From Treponema sp. (GTDB lineage: Bacteria > Spirochaetota > Spirochaetia > Treponematales > Treponemataceae): 28,037 bases of DNA. The stretch lies in the NCBI GenBank assembly GCA_016293005.1, contig JAEDFA010000017.1, positions 1 through 28,037 on the forward strand, given 5' to 3'. This document shows positions 6,600 through 14,661 of the stretch, in pieces (the first letter of the stretch is position 1; each line of letters opens with the position of its first letter). The notes under the pieces were generated by a model. The model did not search any database. It was not told the DNA's origin and worked only from the letters and a program-made list of their open reading frames with translations. Both the position numbers and the translations under genes were made by a program.

Positions 6600-7940
6600 A
6601 TGGTAGTTTTAACTTTGAATTGTGGGTCTTCTTCTGCAAAATATCAGGTTTACGATTGGGATAACAAGCAGGTAATGGCAAGCGGTGTTGTAGAGAGAAT
6701 CGCTGATAAAGGTTCCTGCATTACGCATAAGGCAAAAGGCAAAAAAATTGAAATCGAAAGTCCTTGTCCTACTCATAAAGAAGCAATTGAACTTATTTTA
6801 AAAGAAATTACAGATAAAGAAGTCGGTGTCATTTCAGATATGAGTGTAATTGGCGCTGTAGGGCACCGGGTTTTGCACGGCGGTGATAAATTTACAAAGT
6901 CTGTTTTGATTACAAAAGAAGTTTTAGATACTTTCCGTTCCGTAATTGATTTAGGACCTTTACACATGCCTGCAAACATCATGGGAATTGAGGCGGCACA
7001 AAAAGTTTTGCCAGATGTTCCGCACGCTGCAATTATGGATACTGCCTGGCATCAGACTATGCCTGAAGAAACTTTTATGTATGCAATTCCGCGTGAATGG
7101 TATACAAAATATTCTGCACGCCGCTACGGTTTCCACGGAACTTCGTTTTTGTATACTGCAAAACGCGCTTCAGTTCTTTTAAATAAAAAGCCGCAGGATA
7201 CAAACATTATCATCTGTCACATTGGAAATGGCGCTTCAATGTGCGCTGTAAAAAACGGTGTCTGCTACGATACTACAATGGGAATTACTCCGCTTGAAGG
7301 TCTTGTAATGGGAACCCGATGCGGCGACCTTGATCCTGCTCTTCCATTTTACATCATGAGAAAAACAGGAATGAGCGTTGACGAGATGGACAATGCTTTA
7401 AATAAAAAATCGGGCTGTCTTGGAATAACTGAAAAATACACTGACAGGCGGGATGTTGAAAAAGCTTGTGAAAATGGCGACGAAAAATCCCGGCTCTGTA
7501 TCGAAATGGAATCTTTACGAATTAAAAAATACATAGGTGCATTCTTTGCAGAACTTGGAAAAGTTGATGCAGTTATTTTTACTGCCGGTGTTGGTGAACA
7601 TGCTCCTATAATCCGTGAAAAAGCTCTTTCAGGACTTGAAAATCTTGGAATCAAACTTTCAAAAGAAAGAAATGCCCTTTCAAATACAAGCAACGCAGAA
7701 ACTTTCATTCACGCAGACGATTCTTCTGTAAAAGTTTTTGTAATTCCTACAGACGAAGAACTTGTAATGACAGAAGATGCTTACGCTTTAATGAAAGGAA
7801 CTTACGATGTTCACACAAACTTTACATATTCTTTCCAGAGCAAGGATTATGTAAATAAAGCGCGTGAAGAAAGTTTAAAAAACGATATTCAAAAACATCC
7901 TGAGCTTGAAAACATTCTTGCACGGAATTTAATTAAATAA
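6600..7940 (+). CDS. ackA: Acetate kinase
   Basis: A 446-residue acetate kinase making acetate and ATP from acetyl phosphate and ADP, the usual last step of acetate fermentation; cytoplasmic homodimer. The ASKHA-fold phosphate loop NCGSSSAKY is at residues 8-16. GHRVLHGG (88-95) carries the substrate Arg90, DTAWH begins at the catalytic Asp147, and RRYGFHGTS, IGNGAS, and TAGVGEHAP follow in family order. The metal-ligand glutamate lies in PTDEE (383-387). The common length is about 400, and here roughly 40 extra residues follow the conserved end. That extension is charged and ends DIQKHPELENILARNLIK. No phosphotransacetylase gene is adjacent in this window, and the gene has its own promoter, so it is probably monocistronic. 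Confidence 0.97.
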   Translation: MVVLTLNCGSSSAKYQVYDWDNKQVMASGVVERIADKGSCITHKAKGKKIEIESPCPTHKEAIELILKEITDKEVGVISDMSVIGAVGHRVLHGGDKFTKSVLITKEVLDTFRSVIDLGPLHMPANIMGIEAAQKVLPDVPHAAIMDTAWHQTMPEETFMYAIPREWYTKYSARRYGFHGTSFLYTAKRASVLLNKKPQDTNIIICHIGNGASMCAVKNGVCYDTTMGITPLEGLVMGTRCGDLDPALPFYIMRKTGMSVDEMDNALNKKSGCLGITEKYTDRRDVEKACENGDEKSRLCIEMESLRIKKYIGAFFAELGKVDAVIFTAGVGEHAPIIREKALSGLENLGIKLSKERNALSNTSNAETFIHADDSSVKVFVIPTDEELVMTEDAYALMKGTYDVHTNFTYSFQSKDYVNKAREESLKNDIQKHPELENILARNLIK

Positions 7941-7967
7941 CTTTATTTTTATATAGTTAATTATTAC

Positions 7968-7997
7968 AAAAAGCATAAAACTTTTTCACTTTTTTTT
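7968..7997 (+). terminator. Possible weak terminator after ackA
   Basis: AAAAAG (7968-7973), a 7-base loop, and CTTTTT (7981-7986), then CAC and a run of eight T. The stem is short and AT-rich, so termination efficiency is doubtful. Confidence 0.3.
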
Positions 7998-8006
7998 CAT
8001 TTTAGA

Positions 8007-8041
8007 TTGCCGAAAACCATATAAAATCGGCTATTTAAATA
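8007..8041 (+). promoter_or_regulatory. Upstream element of radC, shared with the Rpn gene
   Basis: TTGCCGAAAA (8007-8016), then CGG (8028-8030) and TATTTAAATA (8032-8041) immediately before the radC ATG. The Rpn gene has TTGCCGAAA (1056-1064), CGG (1076-1078) and TATTTAAATA (1080-1089) in the same order and nearly the same spacing. In both, GCCGA/TCGG or CCGAAA/TTTCGG form an inverted repeat. It may be a promoter of an unusual class or an operator. Confidence 0.45.
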
Positions 8042-8728
8042 ATGATGAAAAGTGAAAATAGAATTCAAACAAAAAGAAAACCAAAACCGCAGATACGGGA
8101 AATGACAATGCAGCGCGGAATAAATTTTCCAAGCGATGAAGAACTTGTCATGATGATTTTAGGAAGTGGTACAAAAACTTTGTCTTTAGAAGAGATGAGT
8201 TTCAAAGTATGCAGGGTTTTATGTCAGACGAAAGCAGAAAAAATAATTCCTGAACTTTTAAAAATTCAAGGAATAGGGCATAGTAAGGCTCTTGCAATTG
8301 CTTCTAGCCTTGAACTTGGGCGAAGGTTTTTTTGCCACAAAGGAATAAAAATAAAAACACCTGAAGACTTAATTCCTTTTGTCACTCATTATACTTTGAC
8401 AAAACAGGAACATTTTCTTTCTGTAATGCTTTCAGGTGCAAATGAAATTATCGACATTCATGTTGCTTCTGTCGGAACTGTAAATTATACTGTCGTTCAT
8501 CCGCGTGAAATTTTTTCTCTTGCTGTAAAGGAAAACGCATCTTCGTTGATTTTATGCCACAATCACCCTTCAGGTTCTGTAACTCCGTCAAATGAAGATA
8601 TTGAAACTACAAGAAGGCTTGTAGAGGCCGGTGAAATTATAGGAATTCCTGTAATCGATCATTTGATTCTGACACAAGATTCTCATTTTAGTTTTTTTGA
8701 GCATGGACTTCTTGAAGGAAAAAAATGA
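8042..8728 (+). CDS. radC: RadC-family JAB/MPN domain protein
   Basis: A 228-residue RadC (UPF0758) protein. The N-terminal third (about residues 15-95) is the helix-hairpin-helix region, with LLKIQGIGHSKALAI. The C-terminal part is the JAMM/JAB metalloprotease-like domain, with metal ligands His173, His175 and Asp186 in the H-x-H-P-S-G-x7-D pattern (CHNHPSG...NED). The family is widespread and often lies near mobile DNA, but its biochemical role is not settled; despite the old name a DNA-repair role is unproven. The ATGATG at 8042/8045 leaves the exact start uncertain by one codon. No ribosome site precedes it, and the promoter-like TATTTAAATA touches the start codon, so a very short leader is likely. 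Confidence 0.93.
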   Translation: MMKSENRIQTKRKPKPQIREMTMQRGINFPSDEELVMMILGSGTKTLSLEEMSFKVCRVLCQTKAEKIIPELLKIQGIGHSKALAIASSLELGRRFFCHKGIKIKTPEDLIPFVTHYTLTKQEHFLSVMLSGANEIIDIHVASVGTVNYTVVHPREIFSLAVKENASSLILCHNHPSGSVTPSNEDIETTRRLVEAGEIIGIPVIDHLILTQDSHFSFFEHGLLEGKK

Positions 8729-8749
8729 TTTTATTTGTGAATTTTTATG

Positions 8750-8792
8750 AAATTTTAGTTTTTTAGTGCCTTATGAAAAAACTGTAAAATTT
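8750..8792. other. Long hairpin downstream of radC
   Basis: AAATTTTA (8750-8757) pairs with TAAAATTT (8785-8792), and the adjoining GTTTTTT (8758-8764) pairs with AAAAAAC (8776-8782). There is a two-base bulge and an 11-base loop. It lies 22 bases after the radC stop. No T-run follows on either strand, so it is not a classic terminator; it may protect the 3' end of the radC message. Confidence 0.5.
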
Positions 8793-8820
8793 AAAATGTT
8801 AAAACTCAAGTAACTTAATA

Positions 8821-8849
8821 TTCCCAAAAATAGAAAAAACATATATAAT
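8821..8849 (+). promoter_or_regulatory. Probable promoter of the purM operon
   Basis: TTCCCA (8821-8826), a 17-base spacer, and a perfect TATAAT (8844-8849). A start near 8856 would give an untranslated leader of about 108 bases before purM, unusually long for this window. Confidence 0.5.
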
Positions 8850-8861
8850 TCTAAGAAATCT

Positions 8862-8963
8862 TGAAAAAGCTTTTCAGCTTTCACATTTTTAGTTTGCGTT
8901 GCAAATTCTTTTTTATTACTGGCATTTTTAAATGTCAAAAGTTTTTCTTTGCGGGAGTGCAAG
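8862..8963 (+). promoter_or_regulatory. Structured purM leader, candidate attenuator
   Basis: The leader contains a hairpin TGAAAA-AGC-TTTTCA (8862-8876). A second, AGTTTGC-GTT-GCAAATT (8891-8907), is followed by CTTTTTT, so it is terminator-like but short. A third, TTTGC-GGGAGT-GCAAG (8948-8963), has the ribosome site GGGAG in its loop. GCAAA (8901-8905) can also pair with TTTGC (8948-8952), so the second and third structures could be mutually exclusive. I see no recognisable purine riboswitch core. Confidence 0.3.
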
Positions 8964-10052
8964 ATGGCAAGTTACAAAGAATCTGGTGTTGATGTTGAAG
9001 AAGGTTATCGCGCTGTAGATAAATATAAGGAACATGCAAAAAGAACAGCAATTCCAGGGCTTTTAACAGGTTTAGGAAGTTTCAATGGAATGTTTGAAAT
9101 TCCAAAAGGTTTAAAGAATCCTGTCATGGTAAGCGGAACTGACGGTGTTGGAACAAAACTTGATGTTGCGTTTCAGTTAAAAAAATACGATACTGTCGGA
9201 ATCGATTGCGTTGCCATGAGCGTAAATGACATTTTGTGTTCAGGCGTTCAGACTCTTTTCTTTTTGGATTATGTTGCCTGCGGAAAACTTGAGGCAGATG
9301 TTGCTTCTGATTTAGTAAAAGGCGTTGCAGATGGTTGTGTTATGACAGGCTGCGCTCTTTTAGGTGGTGAAACTGCAGAAATGCCTGGTTTTTACGATAT
9401 TGGAAAATATGATTTGGCAGGTTTTGGTGTCGGTGTCGGTGAAAAAGACGAAATGATTACTGGAGAAAAAATCTCTGAAGGTGATGTTTTAATCGGTCTT
9501 TCATCTACAGGCGTTCATTCTAACGGTTTCAGTCTCGTAAGAAAACTTGTTTCAAATTTTGATGATAAATTTATTGTAGATGGAAAAGATTCTGGAAAAA
9601 CAATTGGTGAAGTTCTTTTAACTCCTACAAGAATTTATGTAAAGCCGGTTATAGAAGTTCTTTCAAAATATAAAAATGCAGTTCACGGAATGGTTCATGT
9701 TACAGGCGGTGGATTTTACGAAAATATTCCAAGAATGTATCCAAAAAGTAAAGACGGAAAGCAGCTTATTTCTGTAATCAAAAAAGACAGCTGGACAATT
9801 CCTCCAATTTTCAATGAACTTATCCGGCGCGGTGCAGATGTCAATTCCATTTACAATACTTTCAACATGGGAATCGGTTTTGTTCTTGCAGTTGATGCTT
9901 CTTCTGCAGACGGCATTGTTTCTATGTTCAACGAAAATTCTTCAAAATATCACCGCGATGATTCAGAAGATTTAAAGGCATTTAAAATCGGACGCGTTTC
10001 TTATGCAGAAGGAAAGGCGGAAACTCAAAAAGAAAAAGTTTTGTTTGAGTAA
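8964..10052 (+). CDS. purM: Phosphoribosylformylglycinamidine cyclo-ligase
   Basis: A 362-residue AIR synthetase: ATP-dependent closure of the imidazole ring, step five of de novo purine synthesis, in the cytoplasm. Family stretches seen are SGTDGVGTKLDVA (ATP and substrate loop), DCVAMSVNDIL, LGGETAEMPGFY, SSTGVHSNGFSL, TPTRIYVKP and HVTGGGFYENIPRM, which together are diagnostic. The length is close to the usual 345. ATG 8964 is chosen because GGGAG at 8953-8957 lies 6 bases upstream; an in-frame TTG at 8949 precedes that ribosome site. It is first in a three-gene unit with purN 24 bases downstream, and its long leader has several mutually competing hairpins. Confidence 0.97.
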   Translation: MASYKESGVDVEEGYRAVDKYKEHAKRTAIPGLLTGLGSFNGMFEIPKGLKNPVMVSGTDGVGTKLDVAFQLKKYDTVGIDCVAMSVNDILCSGVQTLFFLDYVACGKLEADVASDLVKGVADGCVMTGCALLGGETAEMPGFYDIGKYDLAGFGVGVGEKDEMITGEKISEGDVLIGLSSTGVHSNGFSLVRKLVSNFDDKFIVDGKDSGKTIGEVLLTPTRIYVKPVIEVLSKYKNAVHGMVHVTGGGFYENIPRMYPKSKDGKQLISVIKKDSWTIPPIFNELIRRGADVNSIYNTFNMGIGFVLAVDASSADGIVSMFNENSSKYHRDDSEDLKAFKIGRVSYAEGKAETQKEKVLFE

Positions 10053-10076
10053 ACTTTAAAATTTTACGGTTAAAAA

Positions 10077-10703
10077 ATGAAAAGAATAGCTGTTTTGGTT
10101 TCCGGTGGTGGAACGAATCTTCAGGCGTTAATTGATTATGAAAAATCTCACCAGGATTGTCCTTATGTGATAGCGCTTGTAATAAGCGATAGAAAAGATG
10201 TTTACGCTTTAACTCGTGCATCTTCAGAAGGCATTCCTGTTCAAGTTTTAAGTCCGTACAGCGTAATGGGTAAAGAAAATGCTGTTCTAGCTTCTCGCGA
10301 TGAAAAGCGTCTTTGCGTCAGCAATAAAGTTTTAGAGGTTTGCAAAAATTTTAAAATTGAAGCGCTCGTTCAGGCTGGTTATCTTACAGTTTTGTCCGGG
10401 AATATTTTAAAAGAATACGAAAACAAAATCATAAACCTTCATCCTGCTCTTCTTCCAAAATTTGGTGGAGTGGGGATGTGGGGACATCATGTTCACGAAG
10501 CTGTTTTGCAAAGCGGTGAAAAAGAAAGCGGCTGTACGATTCATTTTGTAACTTCAGAATGTGATGCGGGAAAAATTCTTCTTCAAAAAAAAGTTCCTGT
10601 ATTAAAAGATGATACGCCGTCTTCACTTTATGAACGAATTGCTCCAAAAGAACACGAAGCAATTATCGAAGGTACCTGTCTTTTATGCGAAAAATATCTT
10701 TGA
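10077..10703 (+). CDS. purN: Phosphoribosylglycinamide formyltransferase 1
   Basis: A 208-residue GAR transformylase using 10-formyltetrahydrofolate, step three of purine synthesis. The N-terminal phosphate loop VLVSGGGTNLQAL is typical, and the catalytic triad is visible as Asn120 and His122 in INLHPALLP and Asp163 in CDAGKI. The active-site insertion GGVGMWGHHVHEAV marks the GxGMxGxxVHEAV subgroup rather than the shorter E. coli type. The gene follows purM by 24 bases with no promoter. Its TGA stop overlaps the ribosome site of the next gene, so translation of purN and the TrpR-like protein is probably coupled. Confidence 0.95.
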   Translation: MKRIAVLVSGGGTNLQALIDYEKSHQDCPYVIALVISDRKDVYALTRASSEGIPVQVLSPYSVMGKENAVLASRDEKRLCVSNKVLEVCKNFKIEALVQAGYLTVLSGNILKEYENKIINLHPALLPKFGGVGMWGHHVHEAVLQSGEKESGCTIHFVTSECDAGKILLQKKVPVLKDDTPSSLYERIAPKEHEAIIEGTCLLCEKYL

Positions 10704-10710
10704 GGTAAAT

Positions 10711-11019
10711 ATGGATTTTCAGGATAAACAGAAAGAGTGTTTTCAGGAAAATTACGATGAACTGTGCGATATAATTTTTTCTGTGAAAGATAAATCTCTT
10801 TTAAAAGATTTTTTGAATTGCCTTTTTACTCCGTCAGAGAGGTTTGATTTTGCGCAAAGATGGCTTATCGTAAAGGAATTAAAGTCCGGTACGCCTCAAA
10901 GGGAAATCGCAAAAAAATATAATATGAGCCTCTGCAAGATTACAAGAGGCTCTAAAGAACTTCAAAAAGAAAACAGCGCGTTTGGAAAAATTGCTGATAT
11001 CTTTTTTGAAAATCAATAA
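10711..11019 (+). CDS. TrpR/YerC-family DNA-binding protein
   Basis: A 102-residue protein of the Trp repressor superfamily (TrpR, YerC/YecD). The core (residues 30-86) shows LLKDFLNCLFTPSERF, WLIVKELKSGTPQREIA (turn and first HTH helix) and MSLCKITRGSKEL (recognition helix), the signature TPxER...QREIA...ITRGSxxL. The start at ATG 10711 is fixed by GAGG (10702-10705), which overlaps the purN stop. A longer in-frame extension back to 10609 would run inside purN and is rejected. YerC-type members usually have no demonstrated ligand; nothing here shows that it binds tryptophan. Being third in a purM-purN operon, it could regulate purine genes, but that is inference. It ends 13 bases before the convergent ankyrin gene stop. 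Confidence 0.88.
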   Translation: MDFQDKQKECFQENYDELCDIIFSVKDKSLLKDFLNCLFTPSERFDFAQRWLIVKELKSGTPQREIAKKYNMSLCKITRGSKELQKENSAFGKIADIFFENQ

Positions 11020-11032
11020 TTTTAAACTTTTT

Positions 11033-13801
11033 TTATTCAGTTTTAGTTAAAATCTGTGCAATCTGTTTTCTGTTCCACCTTTCTGCCGTGTCGTAAGGAG
11101 TTTCTCCGCTTATGTTTCTGGCGTTTATATCAAGGCCGTAAGAAATAAGTGTTTTTACTGTCGAAGCATCAGAGATTTTTGCCGCATAGTGAAGAATTGT
11201 GTTTCCCTGAATATCTGTTAAAGTTCCGCTGTATTTTACGATATTTGAAAGCATTTTTGGCTCTCCTTTTTTTAGCGCAAGAATAACTGCGTTGTTTCCC
11301 TGCTTGTCAATCGAAATAAACGGATTTGCTTTGTTTTTAAGGAGAATTTCTGCAATTTCAGTTTTATTGTTCTTTACGGCGATTCCTAACGGAGTGTAAC
11401 CTTCAGAATTCCTTGTATCAATCGGATATTTTTCGTTAATTAAAAATTCTATATCTTTTATTCTTCCGTTGTTTTTTACGATTACATGAACCGGTGTATT
11501 TCCGTCTGAATCCTGAATGTATTTGTCGTTTCCTAAAACTGCTTTCATTACATTTTCGCCGAGTGAAAGGCTTAAACTGAACGGTGTGTTTCCGTTTTTA
11601 TCCCTTGAAAGTGGATTGCCGCCTGCATTTTTTATGATGTTTATTATTTCTATGTTTCCCGTGAGGGCAGCTTCGTGGTAAGAATTCCGTCCGTTTGTTT
11701 CCTGAATGTGAACGCTTGCGTTGTTTTGAAGAAGAAGTTTTACGATTTGAGGATTTTGTCCTCGTATGGCATCCATTAAAACAGTTCTTCCCGTGATGTC
11801 GCTTGAGTTGGAATCTGCGTTTGATGCTAAAAGAAGTTTTACTGTTTCAAGTTTGCCTGCAAGAACTGCTTCTGAAAGCGGTGATTTTCCTGAAATGTTC
11901 TGCGCGTTTACATTTGCACCTTTTTCGATGAGTTTGATTACAGCTTTCGGCGCTTCCCAGCGGACTGCATGATGTAAAGGTGTGCTTCCAAGATTATCTC
12001 TCTGATTTACTTTGCATCCTTTTGAAATTAAAAGGTCTACAAGGTCCGAATTGTTCGTTTTTACGGCATTGAATAACGGTGTTTCTCCGTTTGCGTTTTG
12101 ACTTTGAGGATTTACTCCTTTTACAATTAAATTTTCAATTGCATCTAAAACTTCCCATTCTGCAGCATAATGAAGGACTGTATTGCCGCTTCCATCAGTC
12201 TGTTTTACTGTCTGAGGTGTTATAAGCCATTCCATAACAGAGCCTCCTGCTTTAAGAGCAAGTCTTAGCGGAGAATAATTCAAATTGTTTGTCGAAAAAA
12301 TATCTGCACCTTTTGCAAGAAGAAGATTTCCGACTTTTTCTCTGTTTTTTATAATTGCAAGGAACAGGGCGTTGTTTCCTTCTGAATTTCGCTGGTTTAC
12401 ATCGTTTGTGAGGCTTAAAATAAGCTGAATTTTTGCAAGGCTTGCATCTTCTAAAATTGCAATGTGAAGCGGCGTGTTTCCTTGAGAATCTCTTGAATCG
12501 ATGTTGTATCGGTTTATAATCATTTCAAGAAAATTGTCTTTTGATGCAAGTGCGATTTTAAGAGGAGATGAGCCTTTATTGTCTTTTGAATGAATGTCTG
12601 CTCCGTGAGATGCGTAAAACTGAACATGCTGAAGGTTGTGGTTTTCAAGTGCGACTAGAAGAGCTGTAACTCCTTCTTTATTTCTTGCATTTATTTCAGC
12701 GCCTCCGTTTACTAATTCCTGTAGAACTGCAACCGGAACATTTGTCATCGTTGCTGTGTGAAGGGCAGTATCTCCGTACATGTCTTTTTCTGTTGCGTCT
12801 GCCTTAAATTTTAAAAGCGTTTTGTAGATTTCAAGACTGTTTTTTTCTGGTATTGCAAGAAGAATTGGTGTTTTTCCAAGGTTGTCTTTTGCGTTTACAT
12901 TTGCGCCTGCATTTAAAATCATTTGAACGATTTCAAGGTTTCCGTATCTTACCGCTTCGTGAAGAGGTGTTGTTCCTGTTGAGTCCTGAACATTTGTCTG
13001 GGCATTGTTTTCAAGAAGATAGTGTGCAATTCCCGTATGACCTAAAATCGATGCGATGTGGAGGGGCGTTTGACCATCTTCAAGTCTCATGTCGAGGTTT
13101 CTGTTTGAGATTGCATCCTGAAAATATGAAAATTCTGTTTTTACCTGGTCTGCGCCATACATTATGAGAGTTGCAGCAATTTCTGCTGAATGCGGATCTT
13201 TTGCGTTCTGAAATGCAAGGTCAAGCGGTGTAAGTCCTGCATTGTCTTTTTCAGAAAGTTCAAGTCCCCGTTCTTTTGAAAGTTCAAGTCCCAGAGAATC
13301 CTGTGTCTGCGCAAAATAGTGAACTAAAGTTCTTCCCTGGTAATCTTTTAATTTTCCTGTAGTTTCCGTAATGAAAAGGTTGTAGTAATCTTCGCTTTTT
13401 GAAAGTCCTTTTTCCAGTGCAGTCTGACCTGTTTCATCATCAACTGCATAAAGATTTTCACCGATTTGAGAAAGAATCGAAGCGCATTCATAACTGTTAT
13501 TGTCAATTGCAAGGTGAAGCGGAGTTTTTCCGTAGAAATTTTTTAAATCAGTTTTTGCTCCTTTGGAAATCAAGAATTCTAGAAGCGCCTGGTTATTTTT
13601 CATTGCAGCGATATGCAGGGCTGTGTTTAAATCTTCGTCGGTTTCGTTTATGTCGTCAGAATAAGTAAATCGTCCTTTTGCTTCCTGATTTTTATCCTGT
13701 TTTACAAGGTCAATGAATTTATCGCGCTGTGGAGTAGATTTGCAGCTGAAAAGAATAAAAACTGAAAATGCAAAAAATGCCGGAAAAATAATTTTATTCA
13801 T
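11033..13801 (-). CDS. Ankyrin-repeat lipoprotein, 26 repeats
   Basis: A 922-residue lipoprotein. The signal peptide (residues 1-19) ends in the lipobox LFSC, with Cys20 lipidated; the protein is therefore exported and anchored on the periplasmic or surface side of a membrane. From residue 56 to the end I count 26 ankyrin units, mostly 33-34 residues with GxTPLHxA starts, one long unit (188-241) with an insertion, and five short units of 30-31 residues. Units group into a repeated three-unit block. GAGGGAAA about 7 bases upstream of the ATG is the ribosome site. Ankyrin arrays mediate protein-protein contacts, but the partner is unknown. The gene stands alone on the minus strand between two plus-strand operons, with no terminator seen at its 3' end. 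Confidence 0.93.
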   Translation of the reverse strand: MNKIIFPAFFAFSVFILFSCKSTPQRDKFIDLVKQDKNQEAKGRFTYSDDINETDEDLNTALHIAAMKNNQALLEFLISKGAKTDLKNFYGKTPLHLAIDNNSYECASILSQIGENLYAVDDETGQTALEKGLSKSEDYYNLFITETTGKLKDYQGRTLVHYFAQTQDSLGLELSKERGLELSEKDNAGLTPLDLAFQNAKDPHSAEIAATLIMYGADQVKTEFSYFQDAISNRNLDMRLEDGQTPLHIASILGHTGIAHYLLENNAQTNVQDSTGTTPLHEAVRYGNLEIVQMILNAGANVNAKDNLGKTPILLAIPEKNSLEIYKTLLKFKADATEKDMYGDTALHTATMTNVPVAVLQELVNGGAEINARNKEGVTALLVALENHNLQHVQFYASHGADIHSKDNKGSSPLKIALASKDNFLEMIINRYNIDSRDSQGNTPLHIAILEDASLAKIQLILSLTNDVNQRNSEGNNALFLAIIKNREKVGNLLLAKGADIFSTNNLNYSPLRLALKAGGSVMEWLITPQTVKQTDGSGNTVLHYAAEWEVLDAIENLIVKGVNPQSQNANGETPLFNAVKTNNSDLVDLLISKGCKVNQRDNLGSTPLHHAVRWEAPKAVIKLIEKGANVNAQNISGKSPLSEAVLAGKLETVKLLLASNADSNSSDITGRTVLMDAIRGQNPQIVKLLLQNNASVHIQETNGRNSYHEAALTGNIEIINIIKNAGGNPLSRDKNGNTPFSLSLSLGENVMKAVLGNDKYIQDSDGNTPVHVIVKNNGRIKDIEFLINEKYPIDTRNSEGYTPLGIAVKNNKTEIAEILLKNKANPFISIDKQGNNAVILALKKGEPKMLSNIVKYSGTLTDIQGNTILHYAAKISDASTVKTLISYGLDINARNISGETPYDTAERWNRKQIAQILTKTE

Positions 13802-13943
13802 GCTTTCCCTCGAAAAATTAAGTTACGTGTAAGGCTTTCCTGAAAATATAGAAGTCCTTAATTCAATATCGGAAAAAAACACTTTTACTTTAGAAAACCT
13901 AAAAAAAACTTATCTTTTCAAATGATTGTATAAAAATCAGGGA

Positions 13944-13972
13944 TTTACAATTTTTATTAATTTTGATAAAAT
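13944..13972 (+). promoter_or_regulatory. Promoter of the L25/Ctc gene
   Basis: TTTACA (13944-13949), a 17-base spacer, and TAAAAT (13967-13972). The leader would be about 37 bases, with AAGGAG at 14001-14006, 9 bases before the ATG, one of the strongest ribosome sites in the window. Confidence 0.65.
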
Positions 13973-14015
13973 ATTCAAACTTATTTAATTAAAAGGATAT
14001 AAGGAGCTTTAGAAA

Positions 14016-14567
14016 ATGAGTAAGCAGACTATCAATGCAAAAGTGCGTACTGTAACAGGTAAAAGCGCTGCTAAAAAACTTCGTGAAGTAGGTAGTATCC
14101 CGGCCGTAATGTACAACGACAAAGGCGAAGCTACAATGCTTGAAGTAAACGGTACAGAATTCGAAAAAGTATGGCGTTCAATTACTGCAACAACTTCAGT
14201 TATCTTAAATGTTGACGGAAAAGAAAATGTCGCTTTGATTAAAGATACTGAATACAATATCAGAACAGATAAAGTTCTTCATGCAGATTTCTTTGTTCCT
14301 GCAAAAGATGAAAAACTTGTTGTAAAAATGAAAATCCATTATACAGGAACTGCAGCTGGTGTTTTAAAAGGTGGTTTCATGGTAAAACATCTTCCAGAAA
14401 TCAGACTTTCTACAGTTATCGGTTCTTTACCAGAATCAATCGTTGTAGATGTTTCTGCATTAAACATTGGTGATGAACTTTGCGTAAAAGATTTAAATCT
14501 TGGAAAAGATGTAACAATCCTTTCTGATAAAGAAGCATCTCTTGTAAGCATTTCTCCTGCAAGATAA
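14016..14567 (+). CDS. rplY: 50S ribosomal protein L25, general stress protein Ctc form
   Basis: A 183-residue long-form L25 (Ctc/TL5), which binds 5S rRNA at the central protuberance of the large subunit. The N-terminal 5S-binding beta-barrel is about residues 1-92 (RTVTGKSAAKKLREVGSIPAVMY). The second TL5-type domain, about 93-183, includes GVLKGGFMVKHLPEIRL and LPESIVVDVSALNIGD. The short E. coli L25 lacks this second domain. A strong promoter and ribosome site precede it, and an intrinsic terminator follows 60 bases after the stop, immediately before tilS. In many bacteria ctc neighbours pth, which is not adjacent here. Confidence 0.95.
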   Translation: MSKQTINAKVRTVTGKSAAKKLREVGSIPAVMYNDKGEATMLEVNGTEFEKVWRSITATTSVILNVDGKENVALIKDTEYNIRTDKVLHADFFVPAKDEKLVVKMKIHYTGTAAGVLKGGFMVKHLPEIRLSTVIGSLPESIVVDVSALNIGDELCVKDLNLGKDVTILSDKEASLVSISPAR

Positions 14568-14628
14568 TAAAATCTCTAATAAAACTAAAGTTTACAGAGG
14601 TTTCTTTAGAGATAATCTTCAAATTTTT

Positions 14629-14656
14629 AAGGCTCGTTTATTTACGGGCCTTTTTT
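14629..14656 (+). terminator. Terminator between L25 gene and tilS
   Basis: AAGGCTCGT (14629-14637) pairs with ACGGGCCTT (14644-14652), one T-G wobble, a 6-base loop, with T continuing to 14656. The T-run ends five bases before the tilS start codon. Confidence 0.8.
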
Positions 14657-14661
14657 ACTAT

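Noticed and set aside
8729..8963. Purine riboswitch before purM
   Set aside because: No three-way junction or conserved purine aptamer core could be found; only short hairpins are visible.
10609..10710. Longer version of the TrpR-like protein starting inside purN
   Set aside because: The extension lies entirely inside purN in another frame, and a good ribosome site sits directly before ATG 10711.
12853..13167. Plus-strand open frames opposite the ankyrin gene
   Set aside because: They are mirrors of the repetitive ankyrin coding sequence and have no start signals.
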